DNA from: Sthenelais limicola
Lineage: Eukaryota > Annelida > Polychaeta > Phyllodocida > Sigalionidae
NCBI GenBank assembly: GCA_942159475.1
Contig: OW804096.1
Span: forward strand, 109,466,194 to 109,530,193
Length of the DNA: 64,000 bases
Direction of reading: 5' to 3'
Position 1 is the stretch's first letter. Every line of letters begins with the position of its first letter. The position numbers were made by a program, and so were the translations under genes. The notes under the pieces are model-generated. The model was not told where the DNA came from. It saw only the letters and a list, made by a program, of their open reading frames with translations, and made no database searches. Below are positions 15,001-30,100 of the stretch, piece after piece.

Positions 15001-18000
15001 AAGGAAAGAGAGAGAAGAGAGGGAGAGGCAGTGAGAGAAAAGGGTGAGAGGCAAGGAGAGAAAGGGGAGGAGACAGTGAGAGGAAGAGGGTGAGAGATTT
15101 CTATCTAACAGTTCCTATCCATTTCTACCATACCTTTCATAGAGAATATACCTGTTCGTAACCGTCCAAAGGACGGATAATTTGCTAGTGTATTCATAAA
15201 AGCAAGATGGCTTATTCGTTTTCATATTAAGTCATCCAATGCCCCACATGTCACTTCAGATCTTTTCTTACATAAAAGCCAATGAATCGCTTAACACAAA
15301 GGGTTTTATTAAATTCTGAAGACGGTGTTCTGCAAATGTCAAGAGGAGAAATAATGACCTTTTGATAGGTCTGCTAATAAATTGTGGAACGATATCACAG
15401 ATGTGATGTTGGTAGTGAAGAGGGGAAAATTAATGATATCCTATCTTCGATGTGTACATCATGTACACAGTTGAAATAACTACATGTACCTTGATCATTG
15501 TGATGTAATATTGTAACAAAATAATTTACTACCACCATATGTACTCAGTCTGATATATGAGACGAGCTGTACTGCTTGTTCTGACACTAGTACGATATGA
15601 AACTCACTACTCAAGTAACTTGGTAATAATGTACTTTATTACGACACCCTTTACATGTACCTTCCACATTACCGTTATTATGTGGTCTGAGTTTGTGAAA
15701 TCGAACTGTATTGCTCGATTAGATACCCTATGTTGTAAAAATTATCGCGCTGTTCTGCTCGATCTTCTAGACTAATTATTGATCTCTATCATTTTGTATC
15801 CTCACTAAGTCAATTAGTTACTGTAGTTATTTTTTAGCCCTTCTACTTATTCAAAAATTCGGGTAACAGCCGGAAGAAATAGTGCCTTGTAGCACCATAT
15901 TGGTATGTCGACCTATTGTCTTTTTTTATACCTACTTTACTCATTCGTACCCCTCTGTACCTATGTATGAAGACAATAAACAACTTCTTATCTTATCTTA
16001 TCTTATATCATTGGATATTGTCTTCTTGTCCATTTGAATCATAGGCTAAGTTATAACTTTTGGATTGGCTTATTGGATCTCCGTCATTAACAAAGATACC
16101 AACAAGTCAGTTTTAGGGAGAAGCTGTAAACCTCTCTTCACGGAAATAACGTGTATGTGGGGCATCTGGATCTTAAAGGATTAATGACCAACATTGTGGT
16201 GCTGCTGCCTGGTGCACTGTTTGATGTCTAATCCCGAGGTAAACGGGGGTCGTTAATGGAATGTGAAATAGAGGTTAATAATCCTTTTAATTCCTTCTTA
16301 GGTGGTTATAGCCCCATGACTTGCAAGGCTGTGATTAAAGAGTCACTTAACCCCGAAATATAATGAGAAAATCAACCTCTTTGATATTATTCAAATATAA
16401 CATTCAGAAAGAAATACTGCACATGTTTACAAGTTGCAAATTCCTAGCATATATATTTTTTAATCAGGTATAGTTAAGGAACCACATCAACTAGGATACA
16501 ATACAATATCTGAATCAAATCACGATGTAGTAAAAAACCTAAAACGATGAGGACAGAAAAGGAGATTCGTTGTTGGGTTGTTTTATTTATTTGATTATAA
16601 ATCAAATAATTAATAGAAACATAGATGATGAACTCATATATTATTTGGTATAGATCCATGTGCATTCTAAATTGGATATTCCATGTGCAATATGGTGATT
16701 ACCAAGCAGTCTGGATATACTACCATATATTACTTGGTGTTAGAGTATAGCTTTCCTATATCAGAACTTCTAAGTGAACTTCGCAGTATCTCTATCGATC
16801 TCTGAGCCTCTGGGGTGTCTATATTGATGAAACTCAGAAGGTGGAACATTTAGGTTTGCATCAGTTGACGACAATAAAATGCAGACCGCTGAGATATGCT
16901 ATACCAAGAATATGCCGTCTTTGCCTTTAGCTGTGTTTCATCTTATATTTCCCTTGCAAGTTGCAGTATGCGTTTCCGTATGTGATTTCAGGGGTGCTAT
17001 TCAGAGATGCTAATTGAAAAGCCAAATAGCACCTATGTGCTACTTGAGCCGAATATCCACAAGCTTGATTTAAAGTAAGGTGAAATACTATTAAAATCGA
17101 GTTCTCTTGTTGATTTAGTATCTAATAAATACCTAATAGCACTCTGTTCGGTTTGTAATCGATCTCGACGTTGGGTCAAATGGCACTCCACCCCTTTGGG
17201 GTGTCATGCGGTTTTGACCCAACATCTTGATCGATTACAAACCTCCATCGTGCCATTAGGTATAAGTATATCCCCAACGCAAGAATGCTCCATGTACCCG
17301 GTCGATTATCAGGGAGCTTCGCCAAATTTTGATGTCTGGGCTGCTTTTATCAGAAGAACTAGTATTTTCGGTGCGTTTAACTAGTATTTTCCATGTGTAA
17401 ATTTTTGCGTTTAAAATAGTTACACTCCTTACTATGCGGAAAAGGAGCGTGAAAGGGGAGCAGATACTTCAGATATTTATTAAGCTGTGCTGAGATAAAA
17501 CACTATAGAAGTCTATTGATCAGGCCCCGTAATCACCTATTAAAACAGCTGTTGGTTATGTTTTGTTAAGTGTTTTTTTGTGTGCATCTTATGCACAAAA
17601 TTACAAGCTCTTGTTAGAATTGAAAAGTAACCAGCCTACCTATCTAGGTTCAGTCTGTCCGGGTTGGCCGCCCGTTCCTCGGGTGTCCTATACACAACGG
17701 GTACACCCGGACAAGCTGGATTCTCTGCAAAAATGACTCGGTCGCCTGAAAAAAATAATTTTATTTAGATTTAAGGCTCGATAATTGGATAATTCGTCTT
17801 TCTTTCCTCCCACCTCACCCCCTATCCCTCCCCGAGGTGAAAATTTTCATAGAAAAATATCTAAAGACAATCTGTCTTTTTACGAAGTAAACCTATACGG
17901 GTATACGTTGGTACTACATTAATTCCACACATATCCATAATTCTGATCTCATGGTTTAAAGACATCTGGTTAAAAAAGTGTATTGAAATCTCTTGTTCTG

Positions 18001-21000
18001 CAGTCTGGAAATCGCAAACGAATCACAATCTCCATTTGAAATCAATTTCACTTGAAGATATTTCATTTTGTCAAGACAGAGGACTTGACAAATTCTGATT
18101 TATTGTTTTGTTGCACGTGCCAAGAACAAGGAACTCAAACTTGGAAATTCATTTTATGTGGGAAAACATCCTGTCAAAATGGTCTTAAGCGAAAAAGCTA
18201 GTTATTTCTTTCTGATTCCGATTCAATGCTTCTTGAATTATTTTTATATGAATAATTTATTGTAAATAAATTCAAAGCTGAGTACTTTTTACCGCACCTA
18301 TCGAACAATCAAATTCGAGACAATGGAATCCGCAATTTACAGGCAATACAATCCATCTCCTCGGCAAAATCGTGTCATCTGCATTGTTCTCATAATCGAA
18401 TAGCAATACATATGACTGGTCCTCACCGAATGGGCACAAGGTGTATTTTAAAATGTGCAGCCCCTCCTGGAGTTATATTTTTCTCTCGTTTCTTTTTTCC
18501 ATAATATAGATCATACTGTAAGCTTTCTTGTCATGTATGGTTTGTTTAGTTATATCTTCGAAAGAGAATTCTGATTAGACAGGCAAGAAAATAAAGAGAA
18601 AAACAAGTACCCGGTATTTGTAAGGGTGGAAATAATTATTGGGTACAGTATTGCTTTGGAGAAAATGCCACACCATTGCGGTTGTTTTTTTATGAAAATT
18701 GAGAAAATCTTTGGAACTTTTATTTTTTTTTACATATTTGTCATGGCTAAAATTACTTAAAATCATGGGGTACCTACGTCGGGTACAAACTCTCTATTGA
18801 TTTGAATAAGAAATAATTTACACATTCAGCTTATAGTGATAGGTCTAAATAATTACCATACTTGTCCATATGAATAAAAATATTTAAACAATCTACCTCT
18901 CGCTGTATCCATGAAAATCAAAATCTCATGAAAACAAGTCACAAGCATAAGCTTGTATAAAGCGGGCTTTCAATTATTCATATTATATATTTTTTTCAAA
19001 TATAAGTATAAATCAAGTATATTGTCTATCTATAAGTATAAATACAGGTCAAGTATATAACTCCATAGATTATAATATAAAGGGTGCTGGGGAGGGGGTG
19101 GGCGCTGGAGGGTTGGAGATAAAAAGTACCATCAACCATATGACAACTCATAAAATATCCTCATTTCATCATTAAATGTTAAAAATATACATCGTTGTGA
19201 ACTAAAGTTCTTATAGAGAAAAACCTTTATTGTTCGTGACAGTTGTACCATATAATCTTAAGACATTATCATAATGCTTGAACTAGTGACCGAATCATAA
19301 TATCAAGTTATAATACCTAATAATAATTTAGAAAATTCCTGTGTCTGGAATCCGTGAATAATTTTCTGTCTTTGGGCTATATAAATGTGACAATTATACA
19401 CATGTTACTGTACTCGCATGATAAAAATTGTATATTGTCATATTATTTTGTGTATCAATTAATAAACGTTTCTGATAAATAAAAAAAGAAAATGTCATAA
19501 TATTCTCATAAACAGCATATGGCATCCAATATTAACCTGTTAAATACTTGCATTTACCTTGAAGGCATAAATTCCAATATAAAATATTTCAACTCAGAAA
19601 CAAAATGGCTGACATTTGCGACATGGGCACCCATACGGAAAAGATGTCCCAGTGACCAGGTCTAATGGGATACACAATGACCAGGCCATGTGGCGTTAAT
19701 GCACATACAATGACTAGTGGGAAAATTACACATGTAAATGAGCCAATGCACATGTCATGTGACATTAATGCATACATTATGCACAGGTCAAGTACATGGA
19801 CAGGCAAAATACAGGTCAGGGAAATGGGCAGGCGATACACAGGTCATGTGACTAGTGGGAAAATTTTGCATGCAAATGAGGCAATCCACAGGTCCTTCAA
19901 TGAACACGCAATGGACATGCCTGTCAATGGGCACATAAATGCCAGGCCTGTCAATGGACACACAAAGGCCAGGTCCTTCAATGGACATACAATGATCAGG
20001 TCCCATGACCTTCAATGTTCCATGTGTCTTTAGAGAAGCTTTGTATGACCTTATTTAACTTGCATGCTTAATAAGGTTCCTCTTACCTTCTGCCAGTCTT
20101 AGTATTTACTGATGATATTTGTAAGCCATAAACATACTCCAAGCCCAAGATAGAAGGTAAAAGGAAACTCATTAAGCAGGCTGATTAAATAGAATAGACT
20201 TAGTAAAGCATGCTATCTTTAAACTTGTCATTTGAACTTGTTGATTTTGATCTGATCCCTGGTGTTAAGAATGAACACAGCATTCAAGCATCAATGAATT
20301 TCATCATATCGGACATGAAGTGATAGCAGTTATTTGGGATATTAGAAAGAGCTATGACCTATATAATAACTGCTACACCAATGCTCAAACATTATGGTAC
20401 CAGTCAGGAAATGTAAACTAACTACTAGCTAACAGCTCTACTAGTGAGGTTCTGGAGAGAAGGAGCTTTGACCTACATCTTAAGCAGTAATGTTGCAGTG
20501 AAGAGGAGCTGTGACCTAACCGTTAGCTCACAGCTCTACTAAGAAGGAAGCAGCAGTGAGGAAGAGCTGTGAGCTAACAGTTAGCTCACAGCTCTACTAA
20601 GAAGGCAGCAACAGGCAGGAGGAGCTGTGAGCTAACGCTTTGCTAACCGCTCTACTAAGGCAGCAGCAGACTTGAGGAGCTGTGAGCTAACCGTTAGATC
20701 ACCTCCCTAACCACTCAAGTGGTGAGCTAACCGTTAGCTCACCGCTTGGCCTAACAGCTCCTTAACCGCTCAAGTGGTGAGCTGACCGTTAGCTCACAGT
20801 TCCATATCTTGTAGGGTCCCAATGCCTTCTCTGCCAGTTCTAAGCACACCCTATAATGCTAACAGCTCACCTAATTTAAATACAAAAATGTGAGCTGACA
20901 GTTAGCTAATGGGTGCCGTGCGATTTGGGGTGTCGCACGATTTGACCCAAGGTCTCTATCGATTACAAACCTCCATTGTGCCATAATAATCATATGAACT

Positions 21001-24000
21001 AGCAAATACCCGTACTTCGCACAGGATTTGCTAGTGGGACAGTGGGGCCCACATCTTCCCACTCTCCTTGTTCCCTCTCCAACCATCTTTCTCTTTCAAG
21101 TTGTCTCTGTAAGTTAGTATCTGTATTAACATTCATACCTCAAATGGAACCCTGTTAAAATGTTTTTTGTCACTGTTGTATTGTTGTTGCGTCAAACCTT
21201 GCAATAATTACACAATATCACAGATTTCTAAGTTGATGTATAGTAGAATCAACAGAAATCCTGTCATATGAAAAACATTTAATGTGACGATATTCAGTAT
21301 ACATCCAGTGAAAATCTAAAGATTTCTCCATTGACAAGTAGCCTATTACGACGTTTCAATATGGCCAACCTGGTCAAAATTAATCCAGAAAAAAACCCAT
21401 CAAAATACAGAATAATTACTGCAAATGAATGCTAACCAAGGTGAAAGCCTTGTTAGTTATAATACATGCGATCATTTGTCCTCTTTTTTATCAGATTTTT
21501 AGACAACCCCAGCATCCATTGGCATGCCCATCACATGACCCATGATACTTTGCAAGATTTCCGTCTATTATCCCTTATTTGAACTGCTTTTTAGTTCAAA
21601 AATGTGTTTTATTCCTCATTCCAAATAAAGAACCTGATTATATTCTGAAAACGATTTTTAAACGATTTTTTTCCATCTTTTTCAACATTCAAATTTCTGG
21701 CTAGTTCCAAATTCTGTCACTAAATGTCTTAGTGTATAAATACCAGATCTTGACCTTGGGCCCTCTCATTCAGAATCAAGTTGACAATCTAAGCAGAACC
21801 TATATGACAGTTTCTCCCGGATTTTCACCTTAGATTCCCTTCATTTTCAAAGGAAGCAGTGCCAAAGGATTGTGTTTACTCACTGGAGGTGTGTTTTTTT
21901 TTGTTTTATTGTGATATTCATTATGAATATTTGTGCCTGGAAAATCGTCTTCACATTTCCAAAGGATTATTAACCAACTGGAGGGGTTTTTTCCCTTTTT
22001 ATTTGTGATTCTCTATATTAATTTGTGCAATAGGATCTACACAAGCTTAAGGTGACTCAGTAGTGATTATGTAACGGGTTGCGCGCAACGCCTAGCATGA
22101 GTAGCGGGTTACAACTTTTGCCATTTTTCACGCGCCTGTGTGTGTGTGTATTCAATATATATGGCAGGGAATATCAGCATTATGCAGATGAAGTATGTAT
22201 ATAATTTAGTCTTGATATAAACAATTCGATCAGTCTGCTGATTTTTGGTGTGTGAGTTAGTATCTACAGTACCTGCATCTATATAAAATTTCATTAAGAT
22301 TCATGGAACCGTTTTTGTTCAAATCAAATATTTATCAGGAATTTCATTTTTTTCCCATTTTTTTCTCATAAATAAGTCTTAATATAGAAAAATCTAGCCT
22401 GGAAAGCCATCCTGATTTTTTGTGTATGAGTTAGCAAATACTGTATCTACATTTATATTAAATTTAAAAAAAATTCATCAAACAGTTTTTTTTTAAATGC
22501 TGATTGTCATCAGCCAAAGTCAATTTTGCTAGTGCCCTATACTGCCACTGAGGGGCTTCCAGGGGGCTAACTCAGGATTTGAGGGAAAAGAAATTATCTG
22601 ATGATTAGTATATATATGTTGAATGTCTGGGTGAAATTTGATGTCTGAATTCATGTGAGAACCTTTTTAAACGAATTATGTTAATAAATCACTCAAATGT
22701 AGTAAAATCACTCAAATATGATTTATTATTTCTATCTCCATACTGCCATAGCATGAAAACTAGCCTGGTGACCTATATTTTTTTTCAATCAATAATGATT
22801 ATTTCATGTCAAGTATCATTGGTAAAAAAATTTAGAAAAATTCATCAATAAACAAAATCACTACTGAGTCACCTTAATGTGGGCATCAATGCACTCACGG
22901 AATTTATTTGTGTTCCAATTTGGACTCCAATAACTGTAAGTGAACTTTAGATTATGCACCTTTCATTGCAATATATTCACCACATTCATTTTCAGCCTAA
23001 AATATATCTACTCTAACTGCTATTACACTGCCCACACATACATACATACATACATACATACATACATACATACATACATACATACATCCATACATACACC
23101 CATACATGCATTCATACACCCATACATATGTACATGCATGGGTCATTAAAGTAGTCATACAGTCATAACATAGGAAAAGTAGTTGCAAAGTCGAAAAAGT
23201 CAGTGGCAAAGTATAAAAAAAGTTGGTTGAAAAAAAAGTGTTGAAAAAAAAGTCGGTCAAAAAAACAACAACACTGAAAGTGGTGACCGAATTTAAGTAC
23301 CTAGGTTCCCTGCTGGACACCCATTTAAGTGCACACCATCAAGTAAAACTTTTGGTAAGGAACGCTAACGCTGCCTTTACCACCTTTGCCCGTATTTGCC
23401 CCTTTCTATCAAAAAATATTTCTGTCTGCATTTTAAAAACAATGATCCTCCCACATCTGGAGTTTAACTCCTGCTTCCTGGATATGGCCAATGTCACATT
23501 AAAGGACAAACTAGAGAGAGTCCAGAAAAGAGGTCTCCGCATTGCCACCCTATCTGGCCGATGTGTTAGTATCTCCAACCTCATGGAGTCCCACAACCTC
23601 CTTCCCTTCCAAATTCGTCGCACCCTCCAAATCCTACTCCTTATGCACAGAAGAGCCCAATCCATGACTTCACCTGTCCTGCCACAGGGTTGCTCAACCA
23701 GATCCTCCTCTGCCCTCAACCTTCCGGTCTCACACCCCAGGCTAGAAGTATGCAAAGGAGCCCCTGCCTACTCAGGTGGCTCCAGATGGAATGCTCTACC
23801 AAAGAAAATCAAGGAAGAACCTGATATTCTCAGATTCAAGACCAAAGCCCTTGCACACCTCAAGGTATCCCCCTAGCCCCAATTATGTGACCCAGACCCT
23901 CTTGCCTTCCCTGACTCTTCATCATTCTTATTATCATGTGTCTAATTACCTATTGAATGTGCTAGTTATTTTTGTTAGTTAATTTTTCTAACCTGTTAAA

Positions 24001-24123
24001 AATGTAGACTGCAGCAGCAGGTAGAAGGCCTCAAATGTTCCTGTGTTACCTGTTCTCAACTGTTTTTCGTGTGAATCATGTCTTGAGATGCTGGATAAAT
24101 AAAATCTTTAAAAAAAAATGGGG

Positions 24124-24195
<72 letters not shown>

Positions 24196-27100
24196 GAGGG
24201 AGCGGCAAAAATAACTATTTTCCAGGGCGGGGAAAACCATTTAAAAAACATTTTCCAAGGCAATTTGACTATAGCAACGCAGTAGGCGTCCAATCACGCA
24301 ATCACGCAAAGAGGAGCAAAAAAAAGAGGGGGAGGAGGAGGAGGAGGAGGAGGAGGAGGAGGAGGAGGAAGAGACCACTTGGCAACCTAGAGCTTTTAGT
24401 ACATAGTCTATAGAAGGACTATAGAAGGATTCTAGGAGAAGGAGACCATTTGATGACGAAGTAGGGGTCCTATCACGCAATTGAACGCAAAAACATCACT
24501 ACAGCTGCAAAACGCAGCAGCAAACACTACCTATGCCAACCAAGATCCAAACTAAGCCTACAACAGGCTTACATAGCAGATTTATCATAAGAAATCTGTG
24601 AGTAGTACATGTCAATTTAGGATTGCAGCGTAACAATCTGGCTGTCGGCTGTCAACCATATCAACAAACGCCATCGCTGGAATCAAACATGAAGAACAAC
24701 GAGAATAGAAAAATATTGATTCAAATTCTTTTGTTTGGGCTGGATTTATATTAAGGCTGATATCCACTATCTGTAAAGTGCCTCCCGTAAAGGGGTCCAG
24801 GTATCGGGAGGCACGCATGGTATATATATCATTGACCCTGTAAACCCCACGTCAATGTTTTGATGGGAGCCTGGCGGGAGTTCTCCCATTGATATCTACC
24901 ATGTGTAGATATTAATGGAGTAAATTTCCTTGATCTATATCAATAAAAACTAGTTTGGGTTTCGCCGGCTTTGATTTTTCCGTCCAGCATGTGCAAAGAA
25001 CAATTGTATTTGTTTGTTTCAAATATTTTATTCAGCGTTTTTTTCTCATTTTAGGCCAATAATAATATTTAAATACAGGTTACATAAAAAAAAACGCTGT
25101 ATCCTTCAGGGATGTTTTCATGCGCTGCCTTAATGCGTTGATATTACGCATATTCCATTTGTCTCAGTTCAAGCTGATAATAAAGAAGTATTATAAGAAA
25201 TTATACAAAAATTACATTAAAGGGAATAATGCTCATCAGTTAACAAATATCCGAGCACTCATATTAATCTGCAGAAATAACAAATGAAAAAAAAATGTGT
25301 ATAAATATAGAGAGAGAGAGAGAATAAAATCATCTACCCGGGCGGTGTCAGATTCATGACATACATTTGACAGTATTTAGATTATACTTTGATGTTCCAC
25401 TATCCTCAAATTATTATGTTGTGTGGTGTGGTAAACATGTATGTTCTCTGTTGTAGGTTAACATAAGGGTATAGGGAAATACATTTAAGCTTATGTTCTA
25501 TTGGTCGCATTTTATCATACAGATAATCTGTATCTGCTTTTTCAATCAAATTTTACAAAAATTCATCAGTATAGATCTGCGGTCCAGACTAAAATGTATA
25601 GGAAATACTATTTCCTGCGTTAACAGATATTCTCATGTGTCCCTAACATTACAGAAACATTAAGTATCCCAGCAACATGATCACCTGTTTGTGATGTCAC
25701 TGTCAACATCACCAAGGGAACAGTGAGGTATCGGAAACACACTGCTGAGAAACGTTCCTAGATTTCTCAGTAGCATGGTATATAGCACTGGTGGAGAGAC
25801 GTCACTCTGGTCACGTATAATTATGTCCCTAAAATAAGTAAGTAATCGTTTGGTTTCAGGGTGCCATTTTTTAGAAAAAGAATTGGTAGAATCTCTACAA
25901 TTGTGGCATACATGTATATTGTAGGGAATATCAGCATAATGCAGACGAAGTATGGGAAGGATTGGGCAATAATGTCGATGCTTCAGATATTTCATGACAG
26001 TCCCTACGTAACTGGTCCCGTAAATGCCCTAAGTAAAGTCTCAAAACATCCGTTACCGTGGGGTATTAACGGGACCAATTTACGGCACCAATTTACGTTT
26101 GGTGGATACCCTACTTTAGGTGCGTATTTCTCCTTCTCCTGTTGTATGAACACAAAATAAAATTTTCTCTCACCAAAAGAATAGAAAAATATCTTTCTCT
26201 AATATTTTAACCAATGATACTTGACATGAAATAATGATTATTGAGTGGAAAAAAAATATAGGTCACCTGGCTATTTTTCATGCTATGGCGGTATGGAGAT
26301 AGAAATAATAAATCATATTTGAGTAATCTTACTACATTTGAGTAATTTATTAACATAATTCGTTTAAAATGGTTCTGACATGAATTCAGACATCAAATTT
26401 CACCAAGACATTCAACATATATATACTTATCACCAAATAATTTTTTTTTCCTCACATCCTGAGTTAGCCTCCTGAAAGCCTCCTAGTGGCAGTATGGGGC
26501 ACTAGCAAAATTGACTTTGGCTGATGACAATCAGCGTTTTTTAAAAAATCTGTTAGATGAATATTAATGAAATTTAATATGAATGTAGATACAGTATTTG
26601 CTAACTCATATACAAAAAATTAGGATGGCTTTCCAGGCTAATTTTTTTATATTACGACTTATTTATGAGAAAAATTGGGAAAAAAATTAAATTCCTGATT
26701 AATATTTGATTTGAACAAAAATGGCTGTATAAATCTTGATGAAATTCTATATGGATACAGCTATCATAGTTACTAACTCGCACACCAAAAATCAGCATGA
26801 ATTTCCAGGCCGAATTTTTTATGTTACAACTTAATTATGAGAAAATTGGTTAAAAATCAGAAAATTTTTGATAAATATTTGATTTTTACACATATGGCTC
26901 CATAAATTTTAATGAAATTTAATATGGATGTAGGGATCGTAGATACTAACTCCCACACCAAAAATCAGCATCAATTTTCTGTCTGAACTGTTTATATCAA
27001 GACTTAACATACATACTTCGTCTGCATAATGCTGATATTCCATGAATACACAATATATTGAATACACATTGCATGAAAAATGGCAAAAGTTGTAACCCGC

Positions 27101-30100
27101 TAATCACGCTAGGCGTTGCCGCGCAACCCGTTACAAGATCAGTACTTACCAATGAAACAACAGAATAACAAAATATGATATTATCAAAATTTGATTATTC
27201 ACGCAGGGTTGAGGAAGGGAAGAAAGAAGATTTAAGAACGAAAAAATAAATTCACCCCGACGTAGGCACCCCAAAAAAGGAGCAAATATCTGTCAGCTAA
27301 AAAAATTGGGGGGAAATTGATATTTTTCATAACAAATGTACCAAATTTTTTTTAGTTATACAGAAATTTGAGATACATAGAAGAATTGATTTTAGGGAGT
27401 AGGTAGATAGGAAGAATATACTAGGAAGGATCATACCCCGATGTAGGTACCATGGAAACGTAAACCTCAACTTCAAAGTGATGCTGTGAGGCATCTATTA
27501 ATCCAAGCTTGTAGCGATTTTCGAGTGAGATACTTCAAATACTTGTTAATCTATTGCATAAATATTTTCGCTTCTGAGAAGGTTGATAACAATATTTCCC
27601 CAGACCTTCTGGGCCCTCTCGTGACAATCATTCATATATAAAGTAATGTGCAGTTGTGCATCGAATTTCTCGTGATATATAAATTGACATAGGGATATTC
27701 ACAGAAAAGAATCTATCTAACCTATCAGTGTCTATGAAGAAGAATCTTGAAACGACATAATATGTAAAAGGGGAGAGAGCGTGTAGATTCCATACAGACT
27801 GCAATAGGTCCATCCAGAAGCGTATCAAGATTTTGGGGGAGAAGGGGGCTATGGGGGGAACATCGACTTACCGAACCATAAGTACCTCAGATAAATGTAA
27901 ATTTCCCTATTACATATTTAATGATAAATTTCAACTATAGTGGGGAGGATTTTCACACTGTTGCCAAACAATGTTGATTTTACGGTTTGGGTGGACAAGT
28001 CCCCATAGTCCCCACATCCTCCTGATCAGTCACTATGAAAGATATTAACGTCGATCGCTTAAGAAACTTTTAAACATTCCTTAATACTATAAGGGAGCAC
28101 CGATTGTCTCACACGCATAGGGAAAGTAAGAATGAGAGATTGTAAGTAGGATGTATTATATATACAGGAGAGGAATGAATTAGCTAATTCACAGTAGGAT
28201 TGGAAGTGTGGAATTTTGAATGCTCTATAAATGAACTCGTGTAATAAGTGGCAATGGATTAAGGACAGATTTCTCATTGGGAATTTGAAAAAGAGACTAC
28301 AACAAACAGAGAGATGTACTCTTTGCAATAACATGTTTCAGAATTTTCAAAATAGACCAAGGGTTGACCTTGATTTTTTGCATTTTACATCACAGTTTCA
28401 GAGATTTCTGAATGTGTCCCCTATCTCTGTCCGAATAGTCTATTTATTTTGAAGACGAGTCATTCAGAGAGCATTCATCATGTTTGGCTTCCCCCCGAAC
28501 ACTGAGAAGAAGCTGATTACTACTGCCACCTAGGTTTATACCTGGTAAGTACACGGGAGCTCTGGGGGCGCGAACACCAGGCCCCGCACTGTGAAGGGAT
28601 CGTACGTCATGACGTTCGTCACCAAGCAGCGACGAGGCTGAACTGTTCGACCCTTGTCCATACCCTGAATCCGAATAGTTCAAATCCTGGGCAAATGCCA
28701 GTGCCATGTGCCTCTGCTTGTCCCTCATGTACAGATGGTGACTGTTGGATGCTGAGGAGGTGAAGGCAGAGGTGGCAGAGGAGGGTGGGTAGCGGTCTGA
28801 AGGTGGTTGGAAACCAAGTGCAGGCGAAATAATATCATCGACAAAAACAAACCAGGTGCGTTCGTCAATTAGTGAGGTGAAAATCAAGTATTAGATATAT
28901 TACGGTCATTGCTTAACAACATTTGTGTTCTTTGTTATAGTTAAACTGAAATTATTGCCTTCATTGTTTCTTTAAATTCGAATAAATGATTTGATGGTAG
29001 ACGATCGATGTATAACAGTTTCGAGAATATATCTGGCGAAGGCCCAATATTGTCAAACACAAATGAGTTAAGTTCGAGGAAATAGTTAAATAAGGAATTC
29101 TTAAAAATCCAATTTCTACATGTGACAGTACAGTCAATTCTCAACATCATGCTCAGAATTAGGGACAACAACCATTGCCATTATTTTTTAAAACAAACAA
29201 TCCAAATACAATTAGGTTTGAGGTTGGAAGTTAATATCAAAGGCTGAATGGTTCATAACAGCTTGAAATAACCCCCCGGTGAATCTTTATAGTGCATTAA
29301 TGGAAGAAGAAATACATGCAAAGATGGCAGTATACCTGCAAAAATCCAAAATAAGGAAAACGTTCGAAAACGAAGGTACCTTTCTCCTGATTTACTTACC
29401 TGGCCTAGAGGAACCAGCTGCAGATTCAAAAGAATTGAAATTATTAGAACATAAGCTTATCAAACGAAGCAGATTCTTCTCAAACCACCCCCTTCTGAGA
29501 ATTGATTTCTTTAAATTTGTTAATTTGTTACTATCATCCAATAATATATTTCTATGAAAGTACTGAAAGTGAAATCAGCATTCAGGGAAAACTATCTTCA
29601 ATGCGAGTCAAAGAATAGAAAATCCCCTAGCTTCGAAAGCTGAAAATCGAAGTAAAGCATACAAGTTTGTAGATTTATTATATTTTCTCCGAGTCGGAAT
29701 CAAAAGCATGAAAATGACAGTATAAGTATGAAAGCCTCCGTAGATTTTGAACGGGGGATCATTAGTTCATAGTGGAATCAATTTTCTCTCAGGTTCAAGT
29801 CCGGGAAGCAGATAACGAAATGAGTAAGTCCTGGGGAGCGGGGATCAAACAACAAAAGACATTCCACATCGTCTGTACTCACAGCTGCTTCGGACGAAAA
29901 CTTCCTTGTAAGAAAGAGTTCTTTCTAAGGGTTGCATTTTTTCTATTCAAAACACAATAAAGGGCAATTCAAGCCTTATTTTAACTTTAAAAAATCACAA
30001 AGTTAAAGATTGAAGGGAATCCTATTCTGGCTAGTTCTTATTCATATTCAATCTACAGAACAAAAGAAACCAACATTCATGCGATATATATATATTCAGT

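Noticed and set aside
14376..15054. Five long overlapping frames on both strands (106-208 codons)
   Set aside because: All come from the polypurine tract; composition is Gly/Arg/Glu or Pro/Ser/Leu only, with no domain or splice support.
19665..20033. 122-codon plus-strand frame
   Set aside because: Made of degenerate tandem repeats; no independent coding evidence.
28059..28334. 91-codon minus-strand frame next to LRRC49 exon 4
   Set aside because: No splice compatibility with LRRC49 and no family resemblance.
29790..29810. GGTTCAAGTCC, resembling a tRNA B-box
   Set aside because: No matching A-box, anticodon arm or acceptor stem upstream.
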